DNA of 64,000 bases. Source: Rhodeus uyekii. Taxonomy: Eukaryota > Chordata > Actinopteri > Cypriniformes > Acheilognathidae. The notes under the pieces were generated by a model. The model was not told the origin of the DNA and ran no database searches. It saw nothing but the letters and a program-made list of their open reading frames with translations. Shown piece after piece: positions 1 to 12,307 of the stretch (its first letter is position 1; each line of letters opens with the position of its first letter). The DNA lies in contig JAWRVZ010000274.1 of assembly GCA_037043235.1 (NCBI GenBank), forward strand, positions 496,001 to 560,000, in the 5' to 3' direction. A program made the translations under genes and the position numbers.

Positions 1-309
1 GAGCAATGCAATATACACTGGGTGAGAATTACAACTTCCTGTTACCAAACCTTTACCCCATAGCAGTACCTTGCATTTCTACGAACAAGAGTTCGCCTAG
101 AGCAAGTGTCCATACATGCCTTACATGGCTGGGATACGACATACAACAGCATTGTATACAACATTGATATATAACAGTATTGGTCTACTTCAAAATTGCT
201 GCTTCAAGGCAAGTACATACTGCTCCACACAGACACCACGTGGTCTACACTGCCGTCACATGTCACTACTCGCCCGACGTCTCCTCCTCTGGAGTGAGAA
301 GGATCTGAG
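1..309. other. No gene recognised
   Basis: I see no convincing coding sequence here. It lies directly upstream of a decayed DIRS fragment and may be more of the same element, too degraded to recognise. Confidence 0.4.
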
Positions 310-1040
310 GTAACTTTGTGCCATTACTGTTCCAGGTGAGCTCAACCATGCGGCCAATGAGCTCTCACGACTTCAGGGAAAATGGAGACTCCATCCCCAG
401 GTTGTCCAGCTAATTTGGAAAGACCTCAAAGCCACATTGGTAAACTTGTTTCCCTCACCCTAGTTATCCCACTGCCAGTTGTTTTTTCCCCTGAAAACCC
501 CTTGGCACAGATGGCACATAGCTGGCCCCAGGGCCTATGCAAATATGTGTTTTCTCTAGTGAGCCTACTTGGATAGACACTGTGCAAAATCAGGGACGAC
601 AAGGAGCAGGTCTTGCTAGTTGCACCATATAGACCCAACCGTACCTTGTTAACGACAGCCCCTCATTGGCAATTTCCTCTGAGGAAGGCCCTCATTTCAT
701 CTAGAGACAGGCCACCCTATGGCACCCACGTCAAGACCTCTGGAACCTCCACATGTGGTGTCTGGATGGGAATTAGGTGATCTACCCCAGGCAGTGGTAG
801 ACACCATCACTTTGACAAGAGGGCCCTCTATGACGCCTATGCCTTGAAATGGAACCTGTTTGTTGAGTGGTGCTCTTCCCTGGGACTTTGCTTGCCTTTC
901 TGCATGAAGGGCTTGAACAAAAGACGTCTCTCTACACTCTGAAAGTGAATGTTAAAGCTATTGCTACACATCACAATGCAGTAGATGGTAAATCTGAGGG
1001 TAGGAACGACCTGATCATTAGGTTCCCGAGGGGCGTGATT
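310..1040 (+). pseudogene. Decayed DIRS retroelement fragment (RNase H end to tyrosine recombinase start)
   Basis: Translated pieces in shifting frames resemble the better DIRS copy at 57,742-59,895. The segment around 340-575 matches the stretch after the RNase H domain, with a recognisable RLHPQVVQLIW where the better copy has RLHPEVVEQIW. The stretch at 600-690 matches the LVAPF/PSRIW region. The stretch at 800-880 (ALYDAYALKWNLFVEWC) matches the recombinase N-terminus, which has TRKLYALKWKLF in the better copy. Stops and frameshifts break every frame, so no product is expected. The order of the pieces is that of DIRS pol followed by the recombinase. The comparison is by eye, and the outer boundaries are uncertain. 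Confidence 0.7.
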
Positions 1041-1109
1041 AGGTTAAATCTTTCTTGCCCTCTCCTTGTATCCTGCTTGTACCCATTGAAAATGACTGAC
1101 TGAGAGGAA

Positions 1110-1112
<3 letters not shown>

Positions 1113-1156
<44 letters not shown>

Positions 1157-1185
1157 GCGTGCGTGCGTGCATGCGTGCGTGCGTG

Positions 1186-1219
<34 letters not shown>
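1113..1219. repeat. (GT)n microsatellite with GTGC-rich core
   Basis: About 107 bases of GT dinucleotides, interrupted in the middle by GCGTGC and GCATGC units. Open frames across it are artefacts of the repeat (poly Thr-His on the minus strand). Confidence 0.95.
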
Positions 1220-1220
<1 letters not shown>

Positions 1221-1226
<6 letters not shown>

Positions 1227-2640
1227 ACAGCATGAACTTTCTTCTAAATATCTACTTTTGTGTTCCACTGAAAAATGTAAATGGAACTAAGTGAGGATGA
1301 GTATAACAGAATTTTCACTTTTAGATGAACCGGTGACATGACTGTGACGTTTACTTATTATTATTCAATACTTATTGCATGCATCTTGGAGTACAGAAAT
1401 ACAGATAAATAATACTAATGCAGATACCTCATACCTCACAAATTCGAACGTGTTTCATTGAAAAACAGTTATGGTTCATGTAAGCTCTAGGTAGGATTCT
1501 TCCCTCACAAATGATCATATCATTACTTGTAGCAACGTGTGATGAAGGGTCACATGCTTTAGGCTGCTATCACTTCATACTGAAGGTCATAGCAGAGCTT
1601 TTAAATAGTGCTTTGTGGACCTCATGCCCCGAAGCATGACTGACGTGCAGAAATGATGATGGCTCATCTGCAGTAAGAAACATCAAAGGTAGAGTTCACT
1701 GGGAAAGAACACACCAAAGACATCTACTGCTACTCCAAATGAAAGGGCGATGTTTATTCTTTTTATTATGTTGACAACTCACATGATGTCTTCTCAGGAG
1801 AGTGTTCATCTGAAGCCCAGATACAGAGGAAAGGAGCATTTCTGTGAAATGTAATTACCTTTTATTAAACGGTATCGCATAATCTAAAAAAAGCTGAACT
1901 GTGTATTTAGGAGAGGAAATGATTCATTGCAATGCTCACTAGGAATCTAAAATGACAGACATTTTGACAGCAGTACACAATTTCATTAGTCTTAAATTAG
2001 ATTAAACTCTAAGAAAAGCAGCTGCAAGTTCACGTTTACCAGACCGTAGAATTTTTGAAAGTTGAATTTGAAGTGGAAAAACAAGTTGAAGACAAGGTGG
2101 TTACATGCACCAATGCTTTGAACATCAAATGGAAAAACAAAACAAAAATTTGACTCCACTGAAGTGTTTTTTTGCAGTGTTATTGTCAAATTCCTCTGGC
2201 AGCATTTTATACTGCCTCTTTTATCTTGAAAGGGTCTTTTTTCTTACCATGTCATCTCCAAAATGGAAAATGATTATTTAATTCCTTTCATGGCTGTATT
2301 ACTGTACCAATAATAGTCTGAACTCCCTTAATGGAATAACCAAGAGCATCCTTTCTGTACAATGTAAAGCCCTGTTGTTCACAAGTAATGAAAAGAGTTA
2401 ATAATACATGTCTATCATATCAAAATTATGTGAATATGTTCTAACAGAACCATATTCAGGCTCTGAACATATGATTGGTCAAGCTCTGACCCCATTAGGA
2501 TTTAAACCAAGGACATCTATTTAAAAAAATAAATAAAGCATTCATAGTTGCTTGAGTAAAATAATCATTTAAAAAGACTAATTAATGTTTTTTATTCACC
2601 CATTACATAATTTTCAGTGTTTTAAATCATGGACGAGACG
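1221..2640. other. AT-rich non-coding stretch
   Basis: No coding sequence, RNA gene or repeat family was recognised. The open frames here are short and look like chance. Confidence 0.5.
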
Positions 2641-2663
2641 AACATTAATTATATATATATATA

Positions 2664-2720
2664 CACAGTGGGTACAGAAAGTATTCAGACCCCCTTAAAT
2701 TTTTCACTCCATGTAGATAG
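2664..2720. repeat. Tc1-like terminal sequence
   Basis: Sequence of the form CAGTGGGTACAGAAAGTATT followed by CAGACCCCCTTAAAT resembles the outer end of fish Tc1-like transposons. It lies about 260 bp upstream of the transposase relic at 2,925-3,872. I cannot show that it is the partner of that relic, whose other end looks like a different Tc1 terminal type. Confidence 0.5.
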
Positions 2721-2924
2721 ATAAATTATTCAGTGATTACTCTGTGTTAATAATATCTCTGAATTTAAATCATTATTATAATCATAATTCTCTGAATGTT
2801 ATGGCTCCAACTTAATTGAATGATTAATTAATACTTCTGAATGCCGTGTTATGTCTCGTAAAATCTGTATTGTATTTTGTTGTACTTGACTCTATTCTGC
2901 TGTATGTTGCAATAATCTAAAATA

Positions 2925-3872
<948 letters not shown>

Positions 3873-4070
3873 GTTAAGGGTGCCACTATTTTTGTCCAGG
3901 CCGTTTGTGGTGTTCTCTGTGAAATTATGTCAAATTGGCCTTTTTTCCTCCTTTTTTTTGTTCTAATACACACAAAGGGAATACTAAACGTATATAGCAA
4001 TACATGTGTTAATGCAATACTTTTCTGAGAGCAATACTTCATTTTCTGGAAAAATGTCAGGGGTGCCAAC

Positions 4071-6739
4071 AGGACTCTGTGTGTGTAATCATTTGTATAG
4101 GAACAATATGCTCACTTTCTCACAACCAATGTGCCGTTTATGTCTTGGCAGTAGCAAATTCACACTTGCTCTGCAGCAGCAAAAACAAACAACAGCAGCA
4201 GCAGTGTAACATATATATCTTTTCTGCCAAGACCAAATATAGCAACATTCTCATATCCATTACCATGCCAAACACTCAGAGAGATGCAATGGCAAGTAGT
4301 TTATTATGCAAAAACATGTAGCATTGAGAAACAAACACATGAATAAAATGTATTCTTGTATTTTAATTATACATGCATCCAAATACATAAAAATAAGAGG
4401 TTATACAGCATAGCACAGATGCTTTATCACAGTGAGGAGCATTACTGCTTTTCACTCAAATCTAAATTATTTACAAGCTGTATCACTGTTTCACACAAGA
4501 ATGAAAAACAAAGTCAAATATATACACACACACACACACACAATTTGGATGTTTGAAATTTTAATGATTATAATAATTGTTTGCGTATGTGAAACCACTC
4601 CAGAGCAATTTATTTTGTGAGTGGCATTCAAGTTGTTTTCTGTTGAAACAGTGAGGGGTTTAGAGACACATTGTCATTGATTCTTCGTGGACAGCCAGCA
4701 AACCTGAGCAGTTAATGTAACCACAGAGAGACAGAGTGGACAGATCAGATGACCTCCGGGTCATTTTGACAGCACAAAATACATTGAAGGCACATTCTAT
4801 TATTACCATCATGAGTCCATGTTAGGAGGATTGACATCATACTTAAGTGTCTGGATGGTGATTGAGATTAACTGAACCACTTTGAACCAAAGTGAAGAGG
4901 ATGGGATACTAAAATGGCAAAATTCAATCTGACAAACAATCTAACTGAACATATTTACACAGTCTGAGCAATTTTACACATTTAAAACCAGACTCCATCA
5001 GAAGTCAATACAATACAAGACAAGAATCAACTAGCCTACTACAAGTTTTTTTCCGTAAATTATATATAACGTAAACGTTTCATATAATTTACATAGCATG
5101 AACAGGTTTATATTTAGATTACATTTACTTCTAATGTAAGCCATTGTATTAGCTTCTCAACCATAAGGGAAAACAGGGAAAGTTGTCACAAGGTTAATAT
5201 CTAAGTAACTTTAAGGTTTTGAGTAACATTGTTTAGTGCTATAAAATCTATATGTTTATTTCAAAACCATTTCAAATAGAGATCATTTTTTATTATTATA
5301 TATCTGATGTAGCTAATGAGTAACAAATTGAGCTGTCACATTTTATTAGGATGAGTTGTGGTGTGTTTTATATAATTTATGTTGGAATTTATCATTAAAA
5401 ATACCCCCCATGGGAAAGATTAACAGAAGAAAAAGCAACAAAACACTTCCTTTTACCCCCATAATTTTAAACCGATTTACTGACTGTGGAACATAAGCAG
5501 CATAATGACAAAAAACAGAGACATTGATCCTCACCCTGAAATTGTATAGCAAATACAATAAATAAAAAAGCCATGTAATTTAATGTCATTACATTTAAAG
5601 GGTCAGTGGTAAATACTTCAAATGAGAATAACTGCAGACCCCCAAATTCAAAGTACATGTTCCTGCTTTCTACAATAATATATAAATTGCCAACATCCAC
5701 AATGGTTGTAATTGTGAGGGCAAGTCAGAATAAATAAATAAATATTATTTAAGCTTTTTATTTTAGTAGTTGCACAGTATAATCAGGTATAACTTATTTT
5801 ATCTGCTGCTTTATTGTATGAGTTAATATACAATATAAGTCATTTATATTTTTGATTTTTGTTTATGCAGCTATAGATTAACACACAATATGATACAGAC
5901 ATGCATGAAGCCTTTCTATTTAATTCCAACTATTACAAAACTCTAAATGCTATTTTCTTGGATCTTGCCTTTACCGACTCTGAAAAAAGTGGTAGTGATG
6001 ATACCTGAACTTTTGTCATCCTATTAGTCCTTGAAACCTTAAGCAGTCTGGTTCCATTCTTTTATTTCAGTGCACATTTAACTTTGTTCTTTTTACTCTT
6101 CATGTCTTGCAATGTGTGTATAAATTGTTTTTGTATAAAATGTTTTTAAAAATGTAGTCTGCCACAGTATCTCATCTTGGGAATCAACGTGGCTCGTTCT
6201 TTACCATTTTCACTGCCAACCACAGAGCGCATGCAACAATGTAAACTGTATCTGCTATGTTATATTTTATTTTTTCCTATACAACAAGTAATGTCAACGA
6301 CAGGCTTTATTTTGCATTTCATGATTGCACTTGTTTTTCCCATAGGCTTGGATTAACAGCTCTTCCGTGTCCCTAAAGACTGGGTTGTTAGATCACACTG
6401 TCCAGTGAGTATTGTTCCATAGTACTAAGGCCTCCTTAATTCTCTAACGATATTACAACATCTACACATATTTAGAATATCGAAAAATGTGTCATTAGAC
6501 ATTCTATTTTGCATCTTTGTGCCCTGAAGAGGTAAAGAACTGTCCAGCTTTGTCCAGCAAATTGCAATTTCTGAGTATTTGCATGATGGAAGATGAGTGA
6601 ATAGACAGTATACATACTCACAAAAATCATATTTTTAATCTAGATCAAAAGGGGGTTGGGGCATTCTGTTCTCAGACTTTATAAATCGAAAGATCTATAA
6701 AGATGGATGATAATCCATTTATCATTTTTTAGTTTAATG
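4071..6739. other. Non-coding stretch downstream of the receptor gene
   Basis: AT-rich sequence with a CAG-rich patch near 4,190-4,206 and a (CA)n run near 4,522-4,541. Its right-hand part may include the 3' untranslated region of the minus-strand receptor gene ending at 6,740. I could not place a polyadenylation site. Confidence 0.5.
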
Positions 6740-7729
6740 CTACCTTGTCATTCCAAAGATGTTCCTCAGGCTATAGCAGCAGATAATTTCCTTAAGCGTT
6801 TTCCGCATTTCCTGACTCCTGAAAGCGTAAATGAGTGGGTCGATGACGGAGTTGCACATGATGAGAATGAGATACATGTTGAAATGAGACATGAAGCACA
6901 TGCAGTAGAGGTTTCTGGGGCAGGAAATCATAAGGATGAGGTGGAGAAAGAATGGAGCCCAACAGACGATGAAGATCCCGAGAAGAATGGTCAGTGTGAC
7001 GGCCGCCTTCATGCTGGCTCTCTGATGGATGGAGTTGTATCCTGGCAGGGCGGCAATGCGTTTAACATGAGAACGTGCCAGCATGAACATGTGGCTGTAG
7101 AGTGAGGCCATGAGTGCTAGCATGATGAAAAACATAGAGACCAGGCAAACAATGACTGATGTGTTGTCAGAATAGATTATGAAGACGATTCCACAACCGG
7201 TGCAAAAGGTCCAAATCCCCCCAATGATGAGTGCAGCTCGGCGAACTGTCATGATGTTGTGGTATCGTAAAGCATAGAAAATCGTGACATAGCGATCAAC
7301 GGCAATAGCTAGAAGACTACACATGGATGCTACCACAGAGATGCAGATCATAGAGTCAAAAACATTGTCCATCTGTCTGATGAAATGGTCCTCCACCACC
7401 AACTGGCGGTTAGTGAGCAAGTAGATGACTATGGTCTCCCAGGCGTTGGAGACACTCACCAGCATATCAGCCACAGCTAGGCTACAGACGAAGAAATACA
7501 TGGGTGAGTGTAGGTTTTTGTTTTTCACAATGGCGCAGATGACGAGGATGTTTTCCAGTAGGCTGATGATGCCAAGAATGAGGAACACCTCAGTGGCAAT
7601 GTTGAGCTGCTCACATGCTTTCGGCTTGCCATGGGGTGGGGTCTCGGTAGCGTTGAGGGGGTACAAAATAGGACTGGAATTGACATGGATTGCCCAGAGG
7701 GAAAGAGTGGTGGTCTCTGAAGTGTTCAT
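6740..7729 (-). CDS. mc5r: Melanocortin receptor, probably type 5 (MC5R)
   Basis: A 329-residue class A G-protein-coupled receptor for melanocortin peptides (alpha-MSH and ACTH), signalling mainly through Gs and cAMP at the plasma membrane. The ATG at 7,727-7,729 was chosen. An in-frame upstream ATG adds 13 residues that do not look like the family, whereas this start gives a normal N-terminus with N-glycosylation sites at residues 2, 17 and 26. Seven membrane segments run from about residue 45 to 302. Seen directly are PMYFF (76-80), the acidic ligand and calcium pocket E98, D121 and D125, DRY (145-147) and DPLIY (297-301), plus two likely palmitoylated cysteines near 317-318. CTGCG in TM4 and the SCPRNLYC loop favour MC5R over MC4R. 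The coding region has no intron, as is usual for the family. No neighbouring gene was found. Teleosts may carry two mc5r copies, which I cannot tell apart. Confidence 0.93.
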   Translation of the reverse strand: MNTSETTTLSLWAIHVNSSPILYPLNATETPPHGKPKACEQLNIATEVFLILGIISLLENILVICAIVKNKNLHSPMYFFVCSLAVADMLVSVSNAWETIVIYLLTNRQLVVEDHFIRQMDNVFDSMICISVVASMCSLLAIAVDRYVTIFYALRYHNIMTVRRAALIIGGIWTFCTGCGIVFIIYSDNTSVIVCLVSMFFIMLALMASLYSHMFMLARSHVKRIAALPGYNSIHQRASMKAAVTLTILLGIFIVCWAPFFLHLILMISCPRNLYCMCFMSHFNMYLILIMCNSVIDPLIYAFRSQEMRKTLKEIICCYSLRNIFGMTR

Positions 7730-8030
7730 CTTGAGGAATTTACAGAAAATGTTGTAGACTTTAGTCACTGTGATGCTGGGTAGGGCATCTTTTACCTATA
7801 CAAAGTGAAACAGATAAAGTTTAATCTAGGAAGATTCCACTCTTAAAATAAATTTTATTTTTTTGGCATTGATTGTTTATTGAAAAACTTAAATTAGAAG
7901 CTGCATTTTATACCACTTGTACCCTGACTAATTCCTATATATAGTGAGTTGCAGTAGTCAAGCCTTTAAGTAAAAAAGTGCATGAATGTCCCTTTCAAAA
8001 AGTACAAAAAATGTCTTCACCTTTGCCAGT
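7730..8030 (-). other. Upstream flank of mc5r, possible 5' untranslated exon and splice acceptor
   Basis: On the minus strand a pyrimidine-rich run followed by TTGTATAG (about 7,790-7,797) and a further CACAG near 7,765 could be splice acceptors just before the start codon. Melanocortin receptors often have 5' untranslated introns. This is a weak, inferred call. Confidence 0.25.
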
Positions 8031-8400
8031 GGAATAAATGAATGAATTAGGCTTTTATATAGTGCTTTTCTATGTACTGCTGTACCACCAAAGCGCTTTA
8101 CAATCATATCAGGTTTCTCTCCACAACCACCACCAGCGGGCAGCATCCCAGCATCCACTTGGGATAATGCGATGGCTGCCACAGTACAATGGCGCCAGTT
8201 TACTCACCACACACCAGCTGGTGGATAGAGAGTGGTAGAGCTGATTGATAGCATTGGGATTATGATTAAGAGGCCATAACTGATAAGGGCCAATTGAGGG
8301 AATTTTGGTCAGGACACTGGGGTAACACCCCTACTCTTTACCAGAAGTGCCATGGGATTTTTAATTACCACAGAGAGTCAGGGATTCCGTTTAACATCGC
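8031..8400. repeat. Dispersed repeat (GCGCTTTACAAT / GAGAGTCAGG family)
   Basis: Contains AAAGCGCTTTACAATCAT, ACAACCACCACCAGC and AGTGCCATGGGATTTTTAAT followed by CAGAGAGTCAGGGAT. A second partial member lies at about 62,860-62,990. I recognise this combination as a widely dispersed fish repeat but cannot name the family. Confidence 0.5.
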
Positions 8401-8645
8401 ATCTAAAGGAGCACAGAAGCTTAAGAGCACTATCCAAATACATTCTCAAGTTCTTTTACATAAGGTTTTACATATTGGGAAAGTTCAAATTGATCTTGGA
8501 TGTTTATAAATGTTTTGTCCTCAGAAGGCCCAAATACGATAATCTGAGTCTTACTTTCATTCAAATATAGAAAATGTAAAGACACCCAAGCCTTACAGTG
8601 AGCCACACTAGTAGAGAAAGTACATTTTGTGAGTATCTGAGTATC

Positions 8646-8935
8646 TGTCAGGGTTGTGCGTGTAGAACAACAAGAAGACAAAGTAAATTCAAGATAAATG
8701 TCACTTAATGACCAAAACTCAGGAGAATAGAGAGATAGCAGAAGCAAACATTAACAAAGAGAGAGTAAATGAGAACACAGGGTATAAATACACAACCAAA
8801 CAAAGGGAACTAATAAGCTAATTAAAAAGGGATTTGTGAAAGAGATCATTAACAAGGTGATTGACAGGACATTGGTGTCTGGGAACAAATTGAAGAAACA
8901 CGGGGAAATGCAATTAACTCAAACAAACTCTGACA
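8646..8935. mobile_element. Solo LTR, 290 bp, with 5-bp target duplication
   Basis: Begins TGTCAGGGTT and ends CTCTGACA, with inverted termini TGTCAG/CTGACA. It is flanked by a direct GTATC at 8,641-8,645 and 8,936-8,940. A perfect 5-bp duplication and TG...CA ends indicate an LTR retrotransposon insertion reduced to one LTR. The interior has no coding potential. Confidence 0.75.
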
Positions 8936-9129
8936 GTATCAGTAGAAAAAGAAAAAAACTTTCAAAATTCTTAAAAACTGAAGCTAATGGAAGCATATAA
9001 CGGGGAAATAACATAGGGCTAGACTAGAACCCTGAGGAACTACAGTTCAGAATGCAGGCTCAAGTCCACACTTGTGAGCCAGGTTTCGGTAATGCATGGT
9101 ATATTCAGACCACGTGTGGCAAAAAAGTA

Positions 9130-9915
9130 CAGTGGAGTTCACTTATCTTGAGTCACGGTTAACTCGCCAATATTATTATGTCAACGTTTTTGAAGTGGAA
9201 CCGCCAAACTCCCTATTTGTCTCATTATTTTCTTGTGGGTTATGTCGATTCTGTTATGTTGCCGAATCCTCGAATCCACAGTCATCCAAAAACGAGGGAC
9301 ATATACGCCACTTCACATGGTTATCTCGTGACTGAGAGTTCACTGCGCATGCGCTGAGTTTGCGTTGCACGTGGATCGCGGTCCTCGCCCAGCAGATCCG
9401 CCCGGATACAGGCAGAGCAGAGATTTTCACTCCTCCACGTGCAAATGAATCGCGCATGTCCGGGAAGCCGCTGCTTTTTTCACACACAAACACATCCCTG
9501 TTTCTGACACGCGGTCTGCTCAGCGCCGCTTGAAGATCCAAATTGTTAAAATTTGTTGAGAAAGCACATTAGGCAGTTAGAACGCAAGAAAGTATGCAAT
9601 CTAGCGTGATGACCTCACGAATATGTTATGACTGTGTTTACGCTGTGAGCGAAATTATGTTTGCAATGTTGAAGAATATAATTAAAGGTTTGTATCGAGA
9701 ATCTAAGGTGTTTTTTATTGTATACTGGTAAATCTCTGCTGTTAGTTGGTGCACATATGCCTTTTGTTGTTAGCAAACATATACAGTGTATGTACATTTT
9801 TATAGCATGCCGATCGCTTCATCAAATAAATCGCCATATTGGGTGTTGGTTATCTCGATAAACGGTATATCTTTTTTGCAACCCCCGAGGCCGTCGACAT
9901 AACCGAACTCCACTG
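9130..9915. mobile_element. Mariner/Tigger-type non-autonomous element, copy I
   Basis: Starts CAGTGGAGTTCACTTATC and ends with the inverse GAACTCCACTG. It is flanked by TA on both sides (9,128-9,129 and 9,916-9,917). Internal motifs (CTCGAG/CTCGCC, GTCGACATAAC) recur in two further copies at 39,975-40,936 and 61,396-62,757. No transposase frame survives. The TA duplication and CAGTGG termini point to the Tc1/mariner superfamily. Confidence 0.8.
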
Positions 9916-9938
9916 TAATTCATAATAAAAGTCTTATG

Positions 9939-10265
9939 AAATGATGTTTTATAAACAAAGTTTGGGAGGAGCACGTTCAAATGATCCATGCAATCAACTC
10001 ATCATCAACAAAAATTACACCTCATCCTATCAGCATGATAGGAAGCTTATGTATTGACCTATTCAACACACCTACATTTCTTGACAGTTTCTGGCATCCC
10101 TCCACCACCCAGACTTCTCACTCTTGGTTGTTCCTATCACAGCCAGGAATATGTGGGGAGTGCTCTGGGTTCAGGCTAAAGACCGAGCTCAGAACCCTCT
10201 CCTCGGAGAGCACGCCACATACGCATACCATTTACTGTCCCTGAATCATTTGTAAGTGTGAACTG
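9939..10265. repeat. Solo A-B repeat of the Ngaro-like element
   Basis: This 327-bp sequence aligns from end to end with the A2-B2 unit at 57,414-57,741. It starts AAATGATGTTTTATAAAC and ends AAGTGTGAACTG. An AA dinucleotide is present at both junctions (TATG-AA on the left, CTG-AA on the right) and there is no target duplication. It is more diverged than the copies inside DIRS B, so it is an older insertion. It could be a recombination product of a full element. Confidence 0.65.
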
Positions 10266-10267
10266 AA

Positions 10268-11559
10268 TCGTTAATCAAATGAATTATCAACTTCACAGAT
10301 TCATCATTGACTTGTGAAACACAACAGCAAAACAACGCAATTCTCTTCCGTTCACATGATGATGTTGGTTTTCAAAAACTTATTTGAAAACTGTATCGTA
10401 TAAATAGCCTCATTGAAAATAACTTACTTCTCCTCAGCAACCATTGTGATTTGAGGAATTATTTATGTGCTTAATTATTATTATAATTATTTATGTGCTT
10501 AATTAATTATTATAAGCTAACCCATAAATCCAGTAGTAACAGAAGCTATTGACTAAAAATGGCATTTAAAAAAATAAAACGTGTTATTTTGTAGCTTTTC
10601 TGGATGTTGCCCACATCTGGAGGATAAACCTTTCATTTATAAACTTTTCGACACAGACGATACCAAATTACGGTTATGAATGTTTACCGTGTACAAGTTA
10701 ATCATCTCTCACTTTATTCTTTGTGAAAGCATTTTGTAAGGTATCAAAAAACACGATCATGCTTCAGGATTTCCCAGCTACCGCACAACATAAAATCTAA
10801 GCACTAAAAACATCCTTAAAAGCATATGATCCTCCGTTTCGTGACAGATGGCCAGTAGGGTTTTGAAACAAGCCGACTGTTCATAAAAACAGCCCTGCAA
10901 GTGTTTTATCAGTGAATTGCTTTTCCTCTAAAAGAGTAGATTTATTATGACTACTGGTGAGCATCGCTCAGGTCTCTAGATAAAGGGTCTTCTATCTGAA
11001 TGTGTGCGTCAGAAGGATTTACACAATAGCGTGTCATCTACTATCTGCTGATAACTGTATGGTAAAATGAGTCACTGCCTGACATACCAAATACAGAGCT
11101 TTAGAAAACAAGTAAGAACTGCACAGTTTGACAACCTAATCAAATGACTGTAATGATGGGCTGATGGTGGGAGAGAAGTAAAGGTTTGGACACAGAAATT
11201 CTGAAATAACAAAATTGCAACTCTTCGCTCTCTACTAATGACTTGTGATTTATTATTTTAAATAATTTAAACTTTAAAGTAAAAGGTTTAATCTAATTTT
11301 ATTACTAAGTGCATTTTCATTAAAATATTTAAGTATGTCGTGAATGTGTATATGCCTGTGCTGCATGCAGGTATGAATAATGCCTCAAATCATGTTGCTT
11401 GTTGAGGTGAAAACAGGCACAAATCCTGTTTATTTACATTGACAGATATGGGACACATAGCTTTCACAGGTGGAAAAGCAACCACCCAACAGCATACTAA
11501 ATCAACCTAAAAAGGCAAACAATAAGTTGAAAATATGGTGGTACATAACAGTGTTCTTG
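10268..11559. other. AT-rich non-coding stretch
   Basis: No coding sequence recognised. It includes a short direct repeat of TTATTTATGTGCTTAATTA near 10,460-10,510. Confidence 0.5.
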
Positions 11560-11905
11560 TCATGGTCACAGCACAAAGGAAAGTAGGCAGGATCTAGATG
11601 CAGCAGCTATTTTTATCAGACTTCTTAAACTCAAAACACCAAAGAGACTTTGGAGTAGAACAACCGCCATAGTATGGACGAGGACAGACAGTTAATTGAA
11701 AGAAGTAAAGGGCTTACATAAACAGCAAACAGACAAAGTAATGAGACTAATTTACCAGACACACCTGAACTCAAAAGCAAATCAATTAGTAAATGTGATG
11801 ACAGGCTGAGAAACAGGAGGAGGACTGAACAAATCAACACACTGACAGCAAAACACTAGAACAGAAATACATTCATGATTCAAAACAAACTAAGATCCTA
11901 ACAGT
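11560..11905 (-). repeat. LTR-like dispersed repeat, copy 1
   Basis: Shares GCACAAAGGAAAG, CAGGATCTAGAT, TTAAACTTCTTAAAC-type, CAGACACACCTGAACT and CAAATCAATTAGTAA blocks, in the same order, with a second copy at about 12,308-13,795. The outer ends (CATGACA-like and TGTTAG-like when read on the minus strand) suggest a solo LTR. A clean target duplication was not found. Confidence 0.5.
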
Positions 11906-12307
11906 ACACACCATCACCATTGGAAGGCAAAGACTAGTGCAGTTTAAAAAATTTCTCAGAGGTGGGTGCCCTGCAGGCTTATGAGAACAGCCTCCACTGC
12001 CTGGCTCAGGCAGTTCAAGAGCCAAGGAGGATCAGCCTCGATTGGCCACTATGGCCAGGTACTTAAGCGCTATGGAGTTGTAGGCTGGAGCGGATGTGTT
12101 TGGCCAAGACACACAATGCCAAAGCTATTAGGGTTAGTGCTACACTCTCTGGGTTTACTCGGGAACTTCTCACTGGAACAGACTCTGGAATTTCTTTCAC
12201 TGGAACAGATTCGGGAACTTCTCTTATAGGCACAAGAGTTCTTAAGCCATCACTGAACTCTGTCCAGGCGTTGGAGCCTTCGCTGCAGCTAGAGCCATAG
12301 CCATAGG

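Noticed and set aside
1039..1268. Minus-strand His/Thr-rich frames
   Set aside because: They are translations of a GT microsatellite.
6707..7757. Plus-strand open frames (132 and 110 codons) opposite the receptor gene
   Set aside because: They are antisense shadows of mc5r. The minus-strand product matches the melanocortin family throughout.
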